A DNA stretch of 64,000 nucleotides from positions 383,251 to 447,250 of the forward strand of contig NMRA01000253.1 in the NCBI GenBank assembly GCA_002633005.1. Direction: 5' to 3'. Of the stretch, positions 47,301-53,959 are shown piece after piece. The stretch's first letter is position 1; each line of letters starts with the position of its first letter. Made by a program: the position numbers and the translations under genes. The notes beneath the pieces were generated by a model. The model searched no databases and was not told the DNA's origin. It was given only the letters and a program-made list of their open reading frames with translations. This DNA is from Phoronis australis (lineage: Eukaryota > Phoronida > Phoronidae).

Positions 47301-49886
47301 CGTAAAATGCACAAAATCGACGGAATAAGGTGGCTGTGGTGATTGTATAGGTTTTGATGTGAAATGATGCACAACTGTTCCTTTTGTTGATGGAGCTTTC
47401 GACAGAAAGTAGAAGAAAAGTTGCAGGGTATATTGTCAAACAAAACATGCAGTTAGAACTCCACAGTGCGTCTGCCGAAAGTACGCTTACAGATGAGCAT
47501 TGTAACACCGACGGTTGCCCATAAGTGTTCGCAAGCCCACACCGCCCGCCCCCCACNAGCTAATTATCTATAAATTCATTTTGACTCGTTACAAGTACAC
47601 TATTGCACCAAACCAGTATAAACATATGTTTGTATTTTTAGTTTTCTTTCAAATATCTGGCTGACTAATATATTCTAAGATTAAAATAGCTGTAAATTTT
47701 GGTTTTGACTGTATAACAATCTGTCATTAATTGTTTCCCGCGGGTACTACGCACACACCTGGCATCAGAAGACGTTGGGTAAAAAACACTCAAACAATTT
47801 CAGGTCTGACATCAGGTAACGCATCACAATATAAGTTTTCAAGAAAGAAATACGACACTGCCTTATCTATTTTTATAGTTAATTCCACTCCTAATGAATA
47901 GTACGTTTGTGAAGGTTTTGTCTGTCATATTTAGGAAAGAATATATAAATGAGGTTTAAAAGTTTTGGTCCAGACTTTGGCGAATAACACACCTCCAGAA
48001 TAAACGTCAGTTTTTGTATATTATCGAAACTAATCCCCACAGTTGCGTGCACTCATATCATCTCTAACAATAGTGGAGAAAAATTTAAATAGGACCCTCT
48101 TTGGTTTGAATTTTAGCCGCCTTTTATACTATAATCGGGTCCACCAACCTTAAATTTGCAGCATTCGCATTTTTCGTATCTGTTGCGCATCGATCCGCAA
48201 TTTTTATAAATTCCACATCTATCCGAGTACATCTAATACGAAAAGAATAGGTTCTTGCATATTCTAATAAAAGACTAAAGAGGAAAGTGAAATTGTAGTC
48301 CCCAGAAAAAATGCAATCAAAGTGGTAAAAAGTTATCATGATTTACAAACTTAAACGGAGTCCAGATAGCCTGGCTCTATGGTTACAGAACACGCTCCCT
48401 AGTGTGACTAACCTGTTTACCATTTTTCTAACACCTACCAACTAATTATGCAGTTTGGGATTTCGTCAGCGGCTGACTTGGCGCCTCCCGGTTCCAATTC
48501 CTCTCGGTTCAGACAGAAGTCAATTTTAGTGAGGAAGGGATGCTTTTACTGAGAGCTCAGGAAAAAGACTGGCCGGTAACATTTAAATTCGTATTTGTTT
48601 TATGTCTACTTAACCGATCGACCATTCCGGGATTAGTACAAGATGGGAGATCAAGTTAAACCGGTCAAGCTTCTTTGGTCTTCCAGTTCTAGCTGAGTTA
48701 AATATATATGTAAATACAAATATAAAATGTTCAAATGTTTCTTACCCTTGGGTTGAAAGTTGGTGGCAAGTCGATGTCGCCTTCAAACTTTCCCGCTAAT
48801 TCTTCCGGATTTGCTTCCTCATGGACTCCTGAGGAACATGAAACATTACAGGAGTACGTCACTTATTGTACTCTTTCTAGTATTCATCAGTCGACGGAAC
48901 TGGCTTGTGTGACGTACAATACATGTCCATCGAATCATATCAAAATAAGCAAGGTAAATAGACGACCTAAAGCTTTCTTAGAAAGGGATTTTTGTTATTC
49001 GGAATTGCGTATAGTCCCGGCAATGTTTTGCCATCACAAGAAAGCAAAATTTAAACATCCAAATGTGCCACTGCAAGAAAACAGCAAACAAAGACCGGAC
49101 GATGGCAGCAGTTTTGAACACTCGCCGTTGCCTGAGTCCATTGAATTGAACTCCAATGTTTGCAAGCGTTACTCGATGCTGTTTGAATTAACTATGTGAG
49201 CATTCTCGCGGTGACGAACAACTGAATCCTTGCCACTCGTCGCATTTGGCACGACTTCAGCGTGGTCGGATTAATGCTTTAAAGTATTGTAGGAACTAAG
49301 TTTTCATAGTCGTAGAAGACAATAACCATTAAAAGACGTTTTCGTTTAAAAAAGGTAAACAGGAGTGACGGGCCCATTTCTTTGACTGAAAAATATCAAT
49401 GAACTAAGTAAATAAATAAAAACCCGAATCATTAAAATACAGAAATAAAGTTTTGGATGTTATAGTGCGGATACTTTCGATTTGAAGTTGGTTAAAGTAT
49501 ACCTAGTGCCACATCAATTAATGTAAATTTTGTTTTGCGCGCCCTAAGTTTGAGTGCAGTCTTACATGTACATGTGCTGAAAAACAAAGGTACTTACGTG
49601 CAGTTCGTCTTCGTAATGCTGCGGAATAACGGCCGTCAGTCTACAAAATTCAATTATAGTATTATCTATTTAATGCCGGGCTGTTATTCTGAATACATCT
49701 CTACGTATAAAGAATCGGCTATGCAGTATTCACAAGATTGTCTGATTGAACATCGGAAGGCTTCATCGTCAATTACCAAAAGTGTTCTAAACAGTACTTG
49801 TATCTGTATTTACCCACCTTTTGAACGGATCTGGCGAATATATGCGTCTGAAGTAAAGCTATGATCAAGAAAGACAAGACCAACAT
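12809..49886 (-). CDS. Secreted astacin metalloprotease with eleven ShKT domains and a C-terminal MAM domain (25-exon gene)
   Basis: Model built by joining exons by hand; the 25 exon entries give exact borders. It encodes 971 residues: signal peptide about 1-19, propeptide to about 65, astacin catalytic domain about 66-268, linker 269-287, ShKT domains at about 290-324, 326-361, 372-406, 417-451, 467-501, 515-549, 565-599, 614-648, 672-706, 725-759 and 774-808, and MAM 812-971. The zinc site is H164, E165, H168 and H174, followed by a Met-turn at M222 with Y224. The enzyme should be secreted, kept latent by Asp55 of the FEGDI motif, and cleave extracellular protein. ShKT modules are Cys-rich folds found in ion-channel-blocking peptides and in many secreted enzymes; their role here is unknown. 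Hydra HMP2 and Nematostella NEP-6 are related in domain content. All phases agree and the sum is divisible by three. Less certain are exon 2, the mini-exons 11, 16 and 18, and possible extra linker exons. Confidence 0.87.
14368..14725. repeat. Dispersed repeat family A, copy 2 (in last intron of the protease gene)
   Basis: Second copy of the repeat at 1965-2355, same orientation, mostly single-base differences and one deletion. Similarity ends abruptly after GATGTTACAAGTTC. Confidence 0.8.
14951..15204 (-). CDS. Protease exon 24: MAM domain, central part
   Basis: Encodes residues 859-943, starting G-H-Y-L-Y-V-E-A-S and continuing through T-P-V-C-V-R-F (third MAM cysteine, 889), G-S-L-R-I and Q-W-T-M-N-N-V-N-L. 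Acceptor TTTAAAG (short pyrimidine tract), donor GTAAAA, phase 1 in and 0 out. This is the only exon after exon 7 that leaves phase 1. Confidence 0.9.
16071..16464. repeat. Long-TIR repeat family B, copy 2 (intron 23)
   Basis: The best copy. The first about 115 bases (CCAGGGCCCGG ... GTGCTCGAATAC) are inversely repeated at the end (... AAGATTACAACCTGGG), giving long imperfect terminal inverted repeats around a core rich in AAACTCGA/TCGAGTT. No coding capacity. Confidence 0.75.
17298..17438 (-). CDS. Protease exon 23: MAM domain, N-terminal part
   Basis: Encodes residues 812-858: T-T-C-D-F, then D-L-C-G-W, D-W-R-R, P-T-Y-A-T-G-P and D-Y-E-G-G. These are the first two MAM cysteines (818, 825) and the signature positions. 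I chose the GTATGT donor because it joins G-G to G-H-Y-L-Y-V-E-A of exon 24, the normal MAM consensus. A GTAAGC donor 30 bases further on is also in phase but would insert ten residues with two extra cysteines. Confidence 0.88.
18020..18246. repeat. Family E repeat, copy 1 (intron 22)
   Basis: Contains TCCGCCCTCCCGTGTAAGAT, TTTTTAGTAGCTGATTTCG and TTTTTGATCCTGTCCCG, and ends GTAGATCCGCC. It is the inverse of 41885-42020. G-rich starts and C-rich ends are like the other GGATC-ended repeats. Confidence 0.7.
19419..19535 (-). CDS. Protease exon 22: ShKT domain 11
   Basis: Last ShKT module, residues about 774-808, starting C-E-D-K-L-P-N-C and ending K-Y-C-G-Y-C, with core G-Q-F-E-P-W-A-R. Only three linker residues precede the MAM exon. 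Acceptor TTTGCAG, donor GTAAGT, phase 1-1. Confidence 0.92.
22020..22172 (-). mobile_element. tRNA-derived SINE in the protease intron 21
   Basis: The minus strand has GTGTGGCCTGGTTGATAAG (A box) and GGTTTCGAGTCCC (B box) in tRNA spacing (22093-22168), followed by a body ending in AATAAAGC-rich sequence. It differs from the SINE at 3970-4115. It ends about 40 bases from the exon 21 donor. Confidence 0.7.
22210..22356 (-). CDS. Protease exon 21: ShKT domain 10
   Basis: ShKT module, residues about 725-759, starting C-Q-D-A-I-N-N-C and ending A-Y-C-G-F-C, with core G-D-Y-E-P-W-A-R and the linker KQTNDFTTTLPPA. Acceptor CTTCTAG, donor GTGAGT, phase 1-1. A SINE begins about 40 bases downstream of the donor. 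Confidence 0.92.
22856..23020 (-). CDS. Protease exon 20: ShKT domain 9 with poly-Thr linker
   Basis: ShKT module, residues about 672-706, starting K-C-E-D-K-R-T-D-C and ending L-T-C-G-Y-C, then a run of ten threonines and SAPP. The Thr run is encoded by an ACA/ACG trinucleotide repeat and is probably length-variable. Near-copy of exon 14. Acceptor GGATAG, donor GTTTGA, phase 1-1. Confidence 0.9.
23173..23422. mobile_element. MITE with perfect 15-base TIRs and TTTAA target duplication
   Basis: Begins CATGCGCGCACCCAG and ends with the exact complement CTGGGTGCGCGCATG. TTTAA flanks both sides (23168-23172 and 23423-23427). 250 bases, non-coding, in intron 19. The target length does not by itself identify the superfamily. 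Confidence 0.85.
23869..24039 (-). CDS. Protease exon 19: ShKT domain 8 with 20-residue linker
   Basis: ShKT module, residues about 614-648, starting C-R-D-V-L-E-D-C and ending V-F-C-G-Y-C, with core G-D-F-E-P-W-A-R. A linker follows, beginning GDSGVAAVTK and ending in a T/P/S-rich segment. Acceptor GTTGCAG, donor GTAAGT, phase 1-1. Confidence 0.9.
24400..24525. repeat. Diverged repeat family G, copy 1 (intron 18)
   Basis: ACATAAAACAAAAATCCGTTGTGCTT, TTTATCAAAAATCCTTAATTCTCGCC and TTTGCTGAAAT blocks are matched in order at 44755-44885. The first block is split here for length: ACATAAAACAAAAATCC then GTTGTGCTT. Confidence 0.5.
25016..25103. repeat. GC-rich patch with direct repeat
   Basis: GTTATCCTGGCCAGTGGCTC and GTTATCCCGGCCAGTGGCTC lie about 61 bases apart around a GC-rich, CpG-rich segment (GGCCCGTCGCGGCCGGGCC) that contrasts with the AT-rich intron. 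Function unknown. Confidence 0.7.
26001..26141. mobile_element. Short inverted-repeat MITE
   Basis: CGTTCAGTAACGCTAGGACCT at the left is mirrored by AGGTCCTAGCGTTTACTGAACG at the right (one base difference); the right arm also carries a second GGTCCTAGCG unit. 141 bases, in intron 18. Confidence 0.8.
27622..27657 (-). CDS. Protease exon 18: Thr-rich linker mini-exon
   Basis: A 36-base phase 1-1 exon (acceptor TTTTCAG, donor GTAAGC) encoding QTTTTPTTVTTA. The composition matches the Thr/Pro tails of exons 13, 14 and 20, which strengthens the call. Confidence 0.62.
28631..28738 (-). CDS. Protease exon 17: ShKT domain 7
   Basis: ShKT module, residues about 565-599, starting C-K-D-E-R-S-D-C and ending A-F-C-G-L-C, with core G-S-Y-E-P-W-A-R. 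The penultimate residue is Leu where most copies have Tyr. Acceptor TTAATAG, donor GTGAGT, phase 1-1. Confidence 0.92.
29583..29688. repeat. Two-copy tandem duplication (about 55-base unit)
   Basis: AAGTTTTTTAGTTGGAGTC...AATTCAAAACCATGACATGC is followed by AACTTTTTTCGTTTGAATCC...AATTCAAAACCATGAAACGC. In intron 16. Confidence 0.8.
29771..29800 (-). CDS. Protease exon 16: 30-base linker mini-exon
   Basis: Mini-exon with acceptor TTTCCAG and strong donor GTAAGT, phase 1-1, encoding about GTIAPAVGTG. Support is splice signals, phase and position between ShKT exons. Confidence 0.5.
29944..30068. repeat. (CA)n microsatellite with a 30-base N gap
   Basis: CA repeat from 29944, N at 29984-30013, then CA with CG and CC interruptions to 30068. 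In intron 15. The gap length is an assembly estimate. Confidence 0.97.
30869..30988 (-). CDS. Protease exon 15: ShKT domain 6
   Basis: ShKT module, residues about 515-549, starting C-K-D-E-L-S-N-C and ending K-Y-C-G-Y-C, with core G-D-Y-E-P-W-A-R. Acceptor CTTGCAG, donor GTAAGC, phase 1-1. Confidence 0.92.
32421..32570 (-). CDS. Protease exon 14: ShKT domain 5 with Thr linker
   Basis: ShKT module, residues about 467-501, starting K-C-E-D-K-R and ending L-T-C-G-Y-C, with the linker TGVTTTTTSVPP. It closely resembles exon 20 in protein, linker and flanking intron sequence, indicating a recent internal duplication. Acceptor TTGTGTAG, donor GTTTGA, phase 1-1. Confidence 0.9.
33107..33253 (-). 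CDS. Protease exon 13: ShKT domain 4 with Thr/Pro linker
   Basis: ShKT module, residues about 417-451 (six cysteines; core G-D-Y-E-P-W-A-R), followed by the linker TADTTTTTAPPP, a likely O-glycosylated spacer. Acceptor follows a long T tract and TTGGCAG; donor GTCAGT; phase 1-1. Confidence 0.9.
33458..33589 (-). CDS. Protease exon 12: ShKT domain 3
   Basis: ShKT module, residues about 372-406, starting C-K-D-K-I-D-N-C and ending L-T-C-Q-Y-C, with core G-D-Y-E-P-W-A-R. A short basic linker (KPAVTKPK) follows. Acceptor ATTTTCAG, donor GTATTA, phase 1-1. Confidence 0.9.
33911..33937 (-). CDS. Protease exon 11: 27-base linker mini-exon
   Basis: Mini-exon with acceptor AATTACAG and donor GTGCGT, phase 1-1, encoding a linker around DDVKPIDPA. 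Support is splice signals, phase and position between two ShKT exons only. Confidence 0.5.
34299..34409 (-). CDS. Protease exon 10: ShKT domain 2 (divergent)
   Basis: ShKT module, residues about 326-361, with six cysteines but one extra residue before the third, and Y-K-P-W-A-L in place of the usual Y-E-P-W-A-R. Acceptor ATTTCAG. The donor (GTAAAATAG) is the weakest of the ShKT exons; read-through stays open for about 50 codons (see findings). Phase 1-1. Confidence 0.85.
35284..35370. repeat. (GA)n microsatellite
   Basis: GA repeat grading into GGGAGA units. In intron 9 of the protease gene. Confidence 0.95.
36482..36595 (-). CDS. Protease exon 9: ShKT domain 1
   Basis: One ShKT (SXC) module, residues about 290-324, with all six cysteines in the order C-V-D-K, N-C, A-C, N-C, F-C, G-Y-C. 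The core G-S-Y-E-A-W-A-R matches the other modules. Acceptor ATTTTAG, donor GTACGT, phase 1-1. Confidence 0.9.
36840..37182. repeat. Long-TIR repeat family B, copy 3 (intron 8)
   Basis: Same orientation as copy 2: GGTTTACGCATTCGAATTTC, CAAAAACTCGAGG, CCTTGATGCTAGAGTCAC, and the end AAAAGATTACACCCCGGG. The left TIR is mostly lost. Confidence 0.65.
37246..37299 (-). CDS. Protease exon 8: short linker between astacin and first ShKT
   Basis: A 54-base phase 1-1 exon (acceptor TTTCTAG, donor GTAAGC) encoding a Gly/Pro/Ser/Val-rich linker starting VGTGPVSPGAK. It has no domain fold and should be flexible. It rests on good splice sites and exact phase. Confidence 0.68.
37397..37740. repeat. CAGTGGCGGATC-type repeat, copy D1 (intron 7)
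   Basis: Starts CAGTGGCGAATCTAGGATAC and ends in GGGCAGCC and C-rich CCCCCCTAAATCC. The right part (ACTCAATATTTCCTCACGCT ...) matches 39120-39186, and the left end matches 38255. G- and C-homopolymer runs inside. Confidence 0.5.
38821..38928 (-). CDS. Candidate extra linker exon between protease exons 7 and 8
   Basis: A 108-base phase 1-1 open block with donor GTAAGA. It would add a segment starting GTTTPFPSSAPL, similar in style to the other Thr/Pro linkers. The acceptor (GGCGCTAG) lacks a pyrimidine tract, and the block sits inside repeat copy D2, so it is left out of the main model. Confidence 0.25.
39047..39092. repeat. Short tandem duplication around an N
   Basis: TGCACACATTTAAATCTTGT and TGCACACATCTAAATCTTGT follow each other, with the single N (39067) at the junction. 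Either a real duplication or an assembly join. Confidence 0.7.
39868..40089 (-). CDS. Protease exon 7: C-terminal half of astacin domain with Met-turn
   Basis: Encodes residues 195-268. P-Y-D-Y-G-S-I-M-H-Y holds the Met-turn (M222) and the zinc-proximal tyrosine (Y224). It then runs through L-T-P-K-Q-G-G and L-S-P-T-D-I to L-L-Y-G-C, where Cys267 closes the domain. Acceptor AAATTCAG, donor GTGAGT, phase 1 at both ends. From this exon to exon 23 every junction is phase 1. Confidence 0.95.
40968..41143 (-). CDS. Protease exon 6: astacin zinc-binding active site
   Basis: Encodes residues 136-194. C-Y-S-S-V-G-R and G-S-G-C-E-R carry the second conserved disulfide (Cys137, Cys156). The full astacin signature HELLHALGFFHEQSR then gives zinc ligands H164, H168 and H174 and catalytic base E165, followed by A-D-R-D-D. 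All catalytic residues are intact. Acceptor follows a T-rich tract (TTTTTTTCAG); donor GTAATT; phase 2 in, 1 out. Confidence 0.96.
41885..42020. repeat. Family E repeat, copy 2 (intron 5, inverted)
   Basis: Starts GAAGGATCTACGGGGGGTTC, then GGGACAGGATCAAAAATAAA and AATCAGCTACTAAAA; the reverse complement of 18020-18246. Confidence 0.7.
42290..42830. repeat. Diverged repeat family F, copy 1 (intron 5)
   Basis: Alignable with 46860-47400 in direct orientation through GCGATTTCA, CCAGAAaTaCAAAAA, ATTTGGAC, TTTGTAATCTGTAG and the GTAGGGAGGTGGTGG block, about 65 percent by eye. Confidence 0.5.
43100..43235 (-). CDS. Protease exon 5: astacin domain, first conserved cysteine
   Basis: Encodes residues 91-135. 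It includes the helix with I-M-A-A-M-Q-E-I and S-K-C-I-Q-Y; Cys116 is the conserved cysteine that pairs with the Y-G-C cysteine of exon 7. It ends Q-D-Y-I-N-I-Q-P-L-R. Acceptor TTTTAG, donor GTAAGA; phase 1 in and 2 out, and the split Gly codon is completed by the single base opening exon 6. Confidence 0.92.
44136..44211 (-). CDS. Protease exon 4: start of astacin catalytic domain
   Basis: Encodes residues 66-90. It begins HRNALANKGQ and continues LWPNGIVYYTI, the usual W-P-x-G-x-V-x-Y start of astacin domains. Acceptor TTGCAG, donor GTAAGT, phase 0 in and 1 out. The 4.5-kb intron between exons 3 and 4 separates the propeptide from the enzyme. Confidence 0.9.
44750..44885. repeat. Diverged repeat family G, copy 2 (intron 3)
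   Basis: GTATAAAACAACAAAAACCG, TTGTGCTTTTACGATTTTATC and CGCTGAAATG follow the same order as 24400-24525. Confidence 0.5.
46860..47400. repeat. Diverged repeat family F, copy 2 (intron 3)
   Basis: Counterpart of 42290-42830, with CCGCGATTTCATGTAG, CCCAGAATTGCAAAAA, ATATTTGGACCATATTTTAG and GGTAGGGTAGTGGTGG in the same order. Confidence 0.5.
48746..48828 (-). CDS. Protease exon 3: astacin propeptide with FxGD switch
   Basis: Encodes residues 38-65 between a TCCTCAG acceptor and a GTAAGA donor (phase 1 in, 0 out). It contains K-F-E-G-D-I (52-56), the conserved astacin propeptide motif in which the aspartate (Asp55) occupies the active-site zinc in the zymogen. It ends in P-R, followed by the basic start of exon 4, a plausible activation region. 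Confidence 0.85.
49598..49640 (-). CDS. Protease exon 2: propeptide, basic segment
   Basis: A 43-base exon between a TTTTGTAG acceptor and a GTAAGT donor. It encodes 14 residues starting TDGRYSAALRRR plus one base, giving phase 0 in and phase 1 out, which fits exons 1 and 3 exactly. The Arg-rich run could be a processing site. It is short, so it rests on splice signals and phase only. Confidence 0.55.
49818..49886 (-). CDS. Protease exon 1: start codon and signal peptide
   Basis: The ATG is at 49886-49884. It opens a 23-codon stretch beginning MLVLSFLIIALLQ, a typical hydrophobic signal peptide, with likely cleavage near residues 18-20. The exon ends at AAG with a strong donor (GTGGGT), phase 0. 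A second donor a few bases further on (GTAAAT) would give phase 1 and could skip exon 2 directly to exon 3 in frame. No TATA box or upstream non-coding exon was recognised. Confidence 0.68.
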
Positions 49887-52800
49887 GATGCGGTGATATA
49901 ATTCCCGACAAATTAAAAAAATTACTAGCAATGAAAATGTAATGCTTTGAAGATATGTTTAATCCAGTTGATCAGCCCTGGCCAGTTCCAAATAAGGTAG
50001 TTCTCTCTCTGAAGAGTTTTCGTTGAAGCAAGGTGTTAAAAAGGAGCGATAGGCTGTCTTATCGGGAATTTTATCTCCCTGGAGAAGCTCCACGTAAAGG
50101 GTATGTAAACGTTAATGTGTCCTCTCGGACAAATCCTGTTATCGTATCTCACAACGTATTTAAACAAGCTGTTTGTGGAAACATCACCAAACATGGTCAT
50201 GACGTTAGTAAAGAAAGAGGTTGCGTAGTTTATATTTAAATATCATTACTACTCGTTCCCCGAACATCGATTAGCTCCAATTTGCTATTGTTATAGTGAC
50301 ATATATGTATGTAGCCGGAAGTGTTCTCTCGGTTAGTAACTCCCTTCAAACTGTGAAAGTTGCTTAAAGATCTTTTCTCAAAAACCTATTTTAAATATAA
50401 CGCTTAGTAAATATATACCAAAATAAGTAATGTTTAACAGTTTTCCCGTTTTTTGCTATCCAACTCAAATTTTTACCTCGACCAAAATCAGAAAATCATT
50501 GACAATTCTCTGCTATACCCGTGATTGAGTTTCCTATACTTCACTTCCAGAACGGTTCTTGAACTACGGCCATGTTGTCCTCGAAAACGTATTGATTCTA
50601 GTTCTGCTGAGCATTAAACCCGTTGTTATTTTATTTGGTTGTTTCCGATTCAAATTTTGGATCTCGAAATACACACTTGGTTGTATGTTGTTGAAATATT
50701 GTAAGTTGAAATGGTTAATACGTCTCACAGTGAGGACCATAGACATCACACAGACCGGGCGCGCGCCAATCAGATACATGCAGCTCGCGTTGTCAATATG
50801 ACGCCATATTGGAGAGTGTTACACAGGACAAAAATGGCGGAAAACACTGGGAGCCCTACGGCATCAGTAAAAAAATCGGCGGGTGTTTTACCCGTCGGAC
50901 TTTCGTAGCCGAACTGCCAAATGGAATCCGAGAGAATTTAAAGGGGTATTGGCCCCCTCTAAATCCGCCACTGGGTTCTTCCGCAACAGGGATAAGCAGA
51001 CACGATACCCGAAACTGGTGATCTTTCAACAATGTTCGATACGCGGATGTTTAGTTCTGGGGGTCACCCGAGTAAAGCACGGCAAAGGAAATCTTGCTTT
51101 TTCAATATATGCGGCAATTAGGAAGTAAAAGTACTGAACCGTGTGCAGACTAGGAATATGATGTGGGGAAGCTGGGCTGAAGCAAAAACAATCACAATTT
51201 TTCGAAAAATCTTTCGTTTAGTTGCCCAACTTGGCAACTGTCCATTTTTACGCCAGGGCTAAATATCTGACTACTGAACTGCATGAAAACTAATCCAAAA
51301 TACGTGTTAAGAATGTTCCTATCTCACCCACGTTTTCTTACTATAAAAGTCAAATTTGGAACCGTGAGAAGTGAGGCCAAGCGTGAGTTGCAGAAGAATT
51401 TATTTTAAATTTCTCGGCGGCTGAGGTACGCGCAGTACGTATATCAGGGCGGGGGTGGAGAGGAACTGTTCGAAATAATGTGTGGGAGCGGTCTGGTCTC
51501 TTTCTGAGCAAATAATTACATGGTGGGGGTACCACAAAACGCCGACAAGTGCCTGGTGCTTGATCAGGGGTGATTTCAGATCCGTGAGAGAGGAATACCG
51601 TGCGTGAGAGAAGAATATTTGTCCGTTGGAAATCCCGAGCGATGATCTTTGCTTTTTACATTACGGAGTTCTCCCGTTTAGTCTAACATGTTCGGTTGTA
51701 TAGCGCAAGTTGGGCAGATGACCGCTGTAGCCAATGTCTTACACTGACTGATTAAGTCCAGTCTGGTAATTACGGTTAGAGGGTCAGCACTCTTTTGTTC
51801 GATAGTTGCTCTAGTCTCCAATAAGATCTTATCTTAATTACTGACTCACTGGGCTGTGGTTTTAAGAATAAGTTAAGTTATAAAATGTTTGAACCAAGAA
51901 CATTTCTGAATTCCTCCATCAAATACTGGTCATAGTTAAAGTTTTGAATCATCAAAATCGCCCAACTATACAAACGAAGTTAAGACTATCACACGCTCAC
52001 AATTGCTGTACGTCTGGTAAAGTCATGGAACGGGAGAACGCCCAAATGAACTTTAAAAAACTGTCATTCATCTATATGACTCCAATGAGGTCATTTTTAC
52101 AGTAGTTCACATTAAATCTATACCCCCCATTAAATGCGACATGGGTCGTATTCTAATTTTACCCGGGGTCATTTTCAGTACTGAAAACTAAGGCTTTTTG
52201 GGGCACAACAAAAGTATGTCCCAAGTGAGCAGAACTTCCCCTGGATGTAATGTATTTGCATCGAGCGACACGAATTAAATGATAAATTTTCGCGAGGTTA
52301 CTGGTTTCTCTTGAAAAAACGAAAACATTAAACGCTCATATTGGATAACAAGCGTGCAGCTGCTCAGACACTTCGAGAATCTGCCACTGGTTGCGATCTT
52401 CTATTAGTTTGATATTTTCCCTATATCGACTGATTGACACCTAAAAAACACTCTCAAGTGCGACATTACATGTTTTTTATGTTTCTGGAGAAAATCACAC
52501 TCTTCCGCCTCTTTCTGCGTTAGTTATCGCGCTTTCAAAAGGACAATTTGCCCCGTTTGTGTGACTAGTAACAATCACCAATATGGCGTCAAGTTGTCAG
52601 CTGCGGTAGCGCATGCGCCCGGTCTATAGTATTAAGATGTCTATGGTCACGACTGAGTGACCTGCTCATTGCCAAGGTCAAACGGGAAATTCCAGCAAAG
52701 ACACCCAATACGTTCTGATAATAACTAAGATGAAGCAGTCTTTTTATATCCGTAAGTGTATACTCTTCATCGCTATACCGTGACTCCAGTATCAAAATAC

Positions 52801-53577
52801 ATGCATGTAGACCATTGTCTGGCATGTCCCACGTTGCAACTGACAGCGCGCTTGGCACTTTCCAGCAAATGGCAAAACCTGCTTTGTTGGCCGTAAAAAT
52901 GTAAAGAGGTAAAACATCCACGCACGTTCGTTTTTCAAGAAACATTTTTCAGTACAATCCTTACCTGGCAATAGTGATCACCTGTCCTCCATTGTTAGAA
53001 CCCGGTCACTGCAATCTTACAGGTATTGTTGCCATGAATCGCTTCGCCGCGAAACGATTTCAAAGCTGAATTAATTTTAAATTTCAATTTTACACAAAAG
53101 TTATTCGAATGAAAAGTTCACATTAACTATAAACGGTTGTCAGTGAATGAAATCCGGCTATTAATTAATAGAAATTGCAAAATATGTATTAGTCAAAAAT
53201 TGGCGCTTCTGGAGTAAACAATAAGTTATAAGCAAGATGTCTGCGATGAGAACAGGAACCTGATGCAGTAGTTTGTTTAATTTCTTTGCCTCACAAATTT
53301 CAGCTATTCAGGGCATACGGGTAACTAAGTGTTCGTCTCGCGGCAATTCTTTCTCGAGGTTCTGAGAGTAGCTTGTGCATGTGTATTAACGCATCCTGGT
53401 GTGACGGTGTGACGACAGTGACTCCATGAACTGTAAATATCATTTACAATTACACAGTGAGGGCCTTCTACATGTACATTATTAGCCCACTTATTGAGAA
53501 TTATCTCTAAACTTGTTTCGCCTGAAGTTGTATTCTTCGCTGCACAAAAAATAGATTTTGAAGGCACAATAAGGATA
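49887..53577. other. Upstream flank of the protease gene; no gene recognised
   Basis: Should contain the protease promoter near 49890-50200, but no TATA box or known element could be assigned. Holds one MITE-like repeat (50820-50983). Open stretches here are short and without motifs. Confidence 0.5.
50820..50983. repeat. MITE-like family C copy (GCCACTG end)
   Basis: Ends TAAATCCGCCACTG and shares CTGCCAAATGGAATCCGAG and GAGAATTTAAAGGGGTATTG-like text with 63093-63256. GGATC-CAGTGGC-type ends recur several times in the window. Confidence 0.55.
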
Positions 53578-53692
53578 TATTTTGCACCTTTCATAAGCTT
53601 TGTGACCTTTTACAAAAGTTATGAAGGTGCAAAAGTGCAAGTTTTGTACACCTTTTTTATAGGTACAAAAGACTTTTGTACTTCGTTGAAAA
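53578..53692. repeat. Pair of adjacent hairpins
   Basis: First hairpin: TTTTGCACCTT ... AAGGTGCAAAA arms, about 53578-53632. Second: TTTTGTAC...CCT with AGGTACAAAA, about 53642-53672. The two share TTTTGxAC-type arm ends. They lie just 3' of the LINE remnant (its orientation). Confidence 0.6.
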
Positions 53693-53959
53693 GGTATTAG
53701 ACATTGATTAACTTACAATCAATGAATCAATGAATAATCATTTATTTTAGTGCCCATTCCCAATAGCTACCCAGCCGCAACTTGGGCTTAAAAAAAACAT
53801 TTCCATAGAAAACCTAAAAAAATGGGCAATTCATACTTGTACGATATAATGACAAAAAGGAAATCTGACCAACTATCTCAATCACTATTAATTAAGTAGT
53901 AAATAACATCTTTTTCCCTGAGAAAGGCATTATAAATAAAACCGATAATTAATTTACTC

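Noticed and set aside
48366-48515. Possible tRNA-derived SINE (TGGCTCTATGG and GGTTCCAATTCC)
   Set aside because: The boxes are too far apart and imperfect; not supportable.
48735-49199. 154-codon plus-strand open frame over protease exon 3
   Set aside because: It overlaps the antisense of a well-supported exon and has no recognisable domain.
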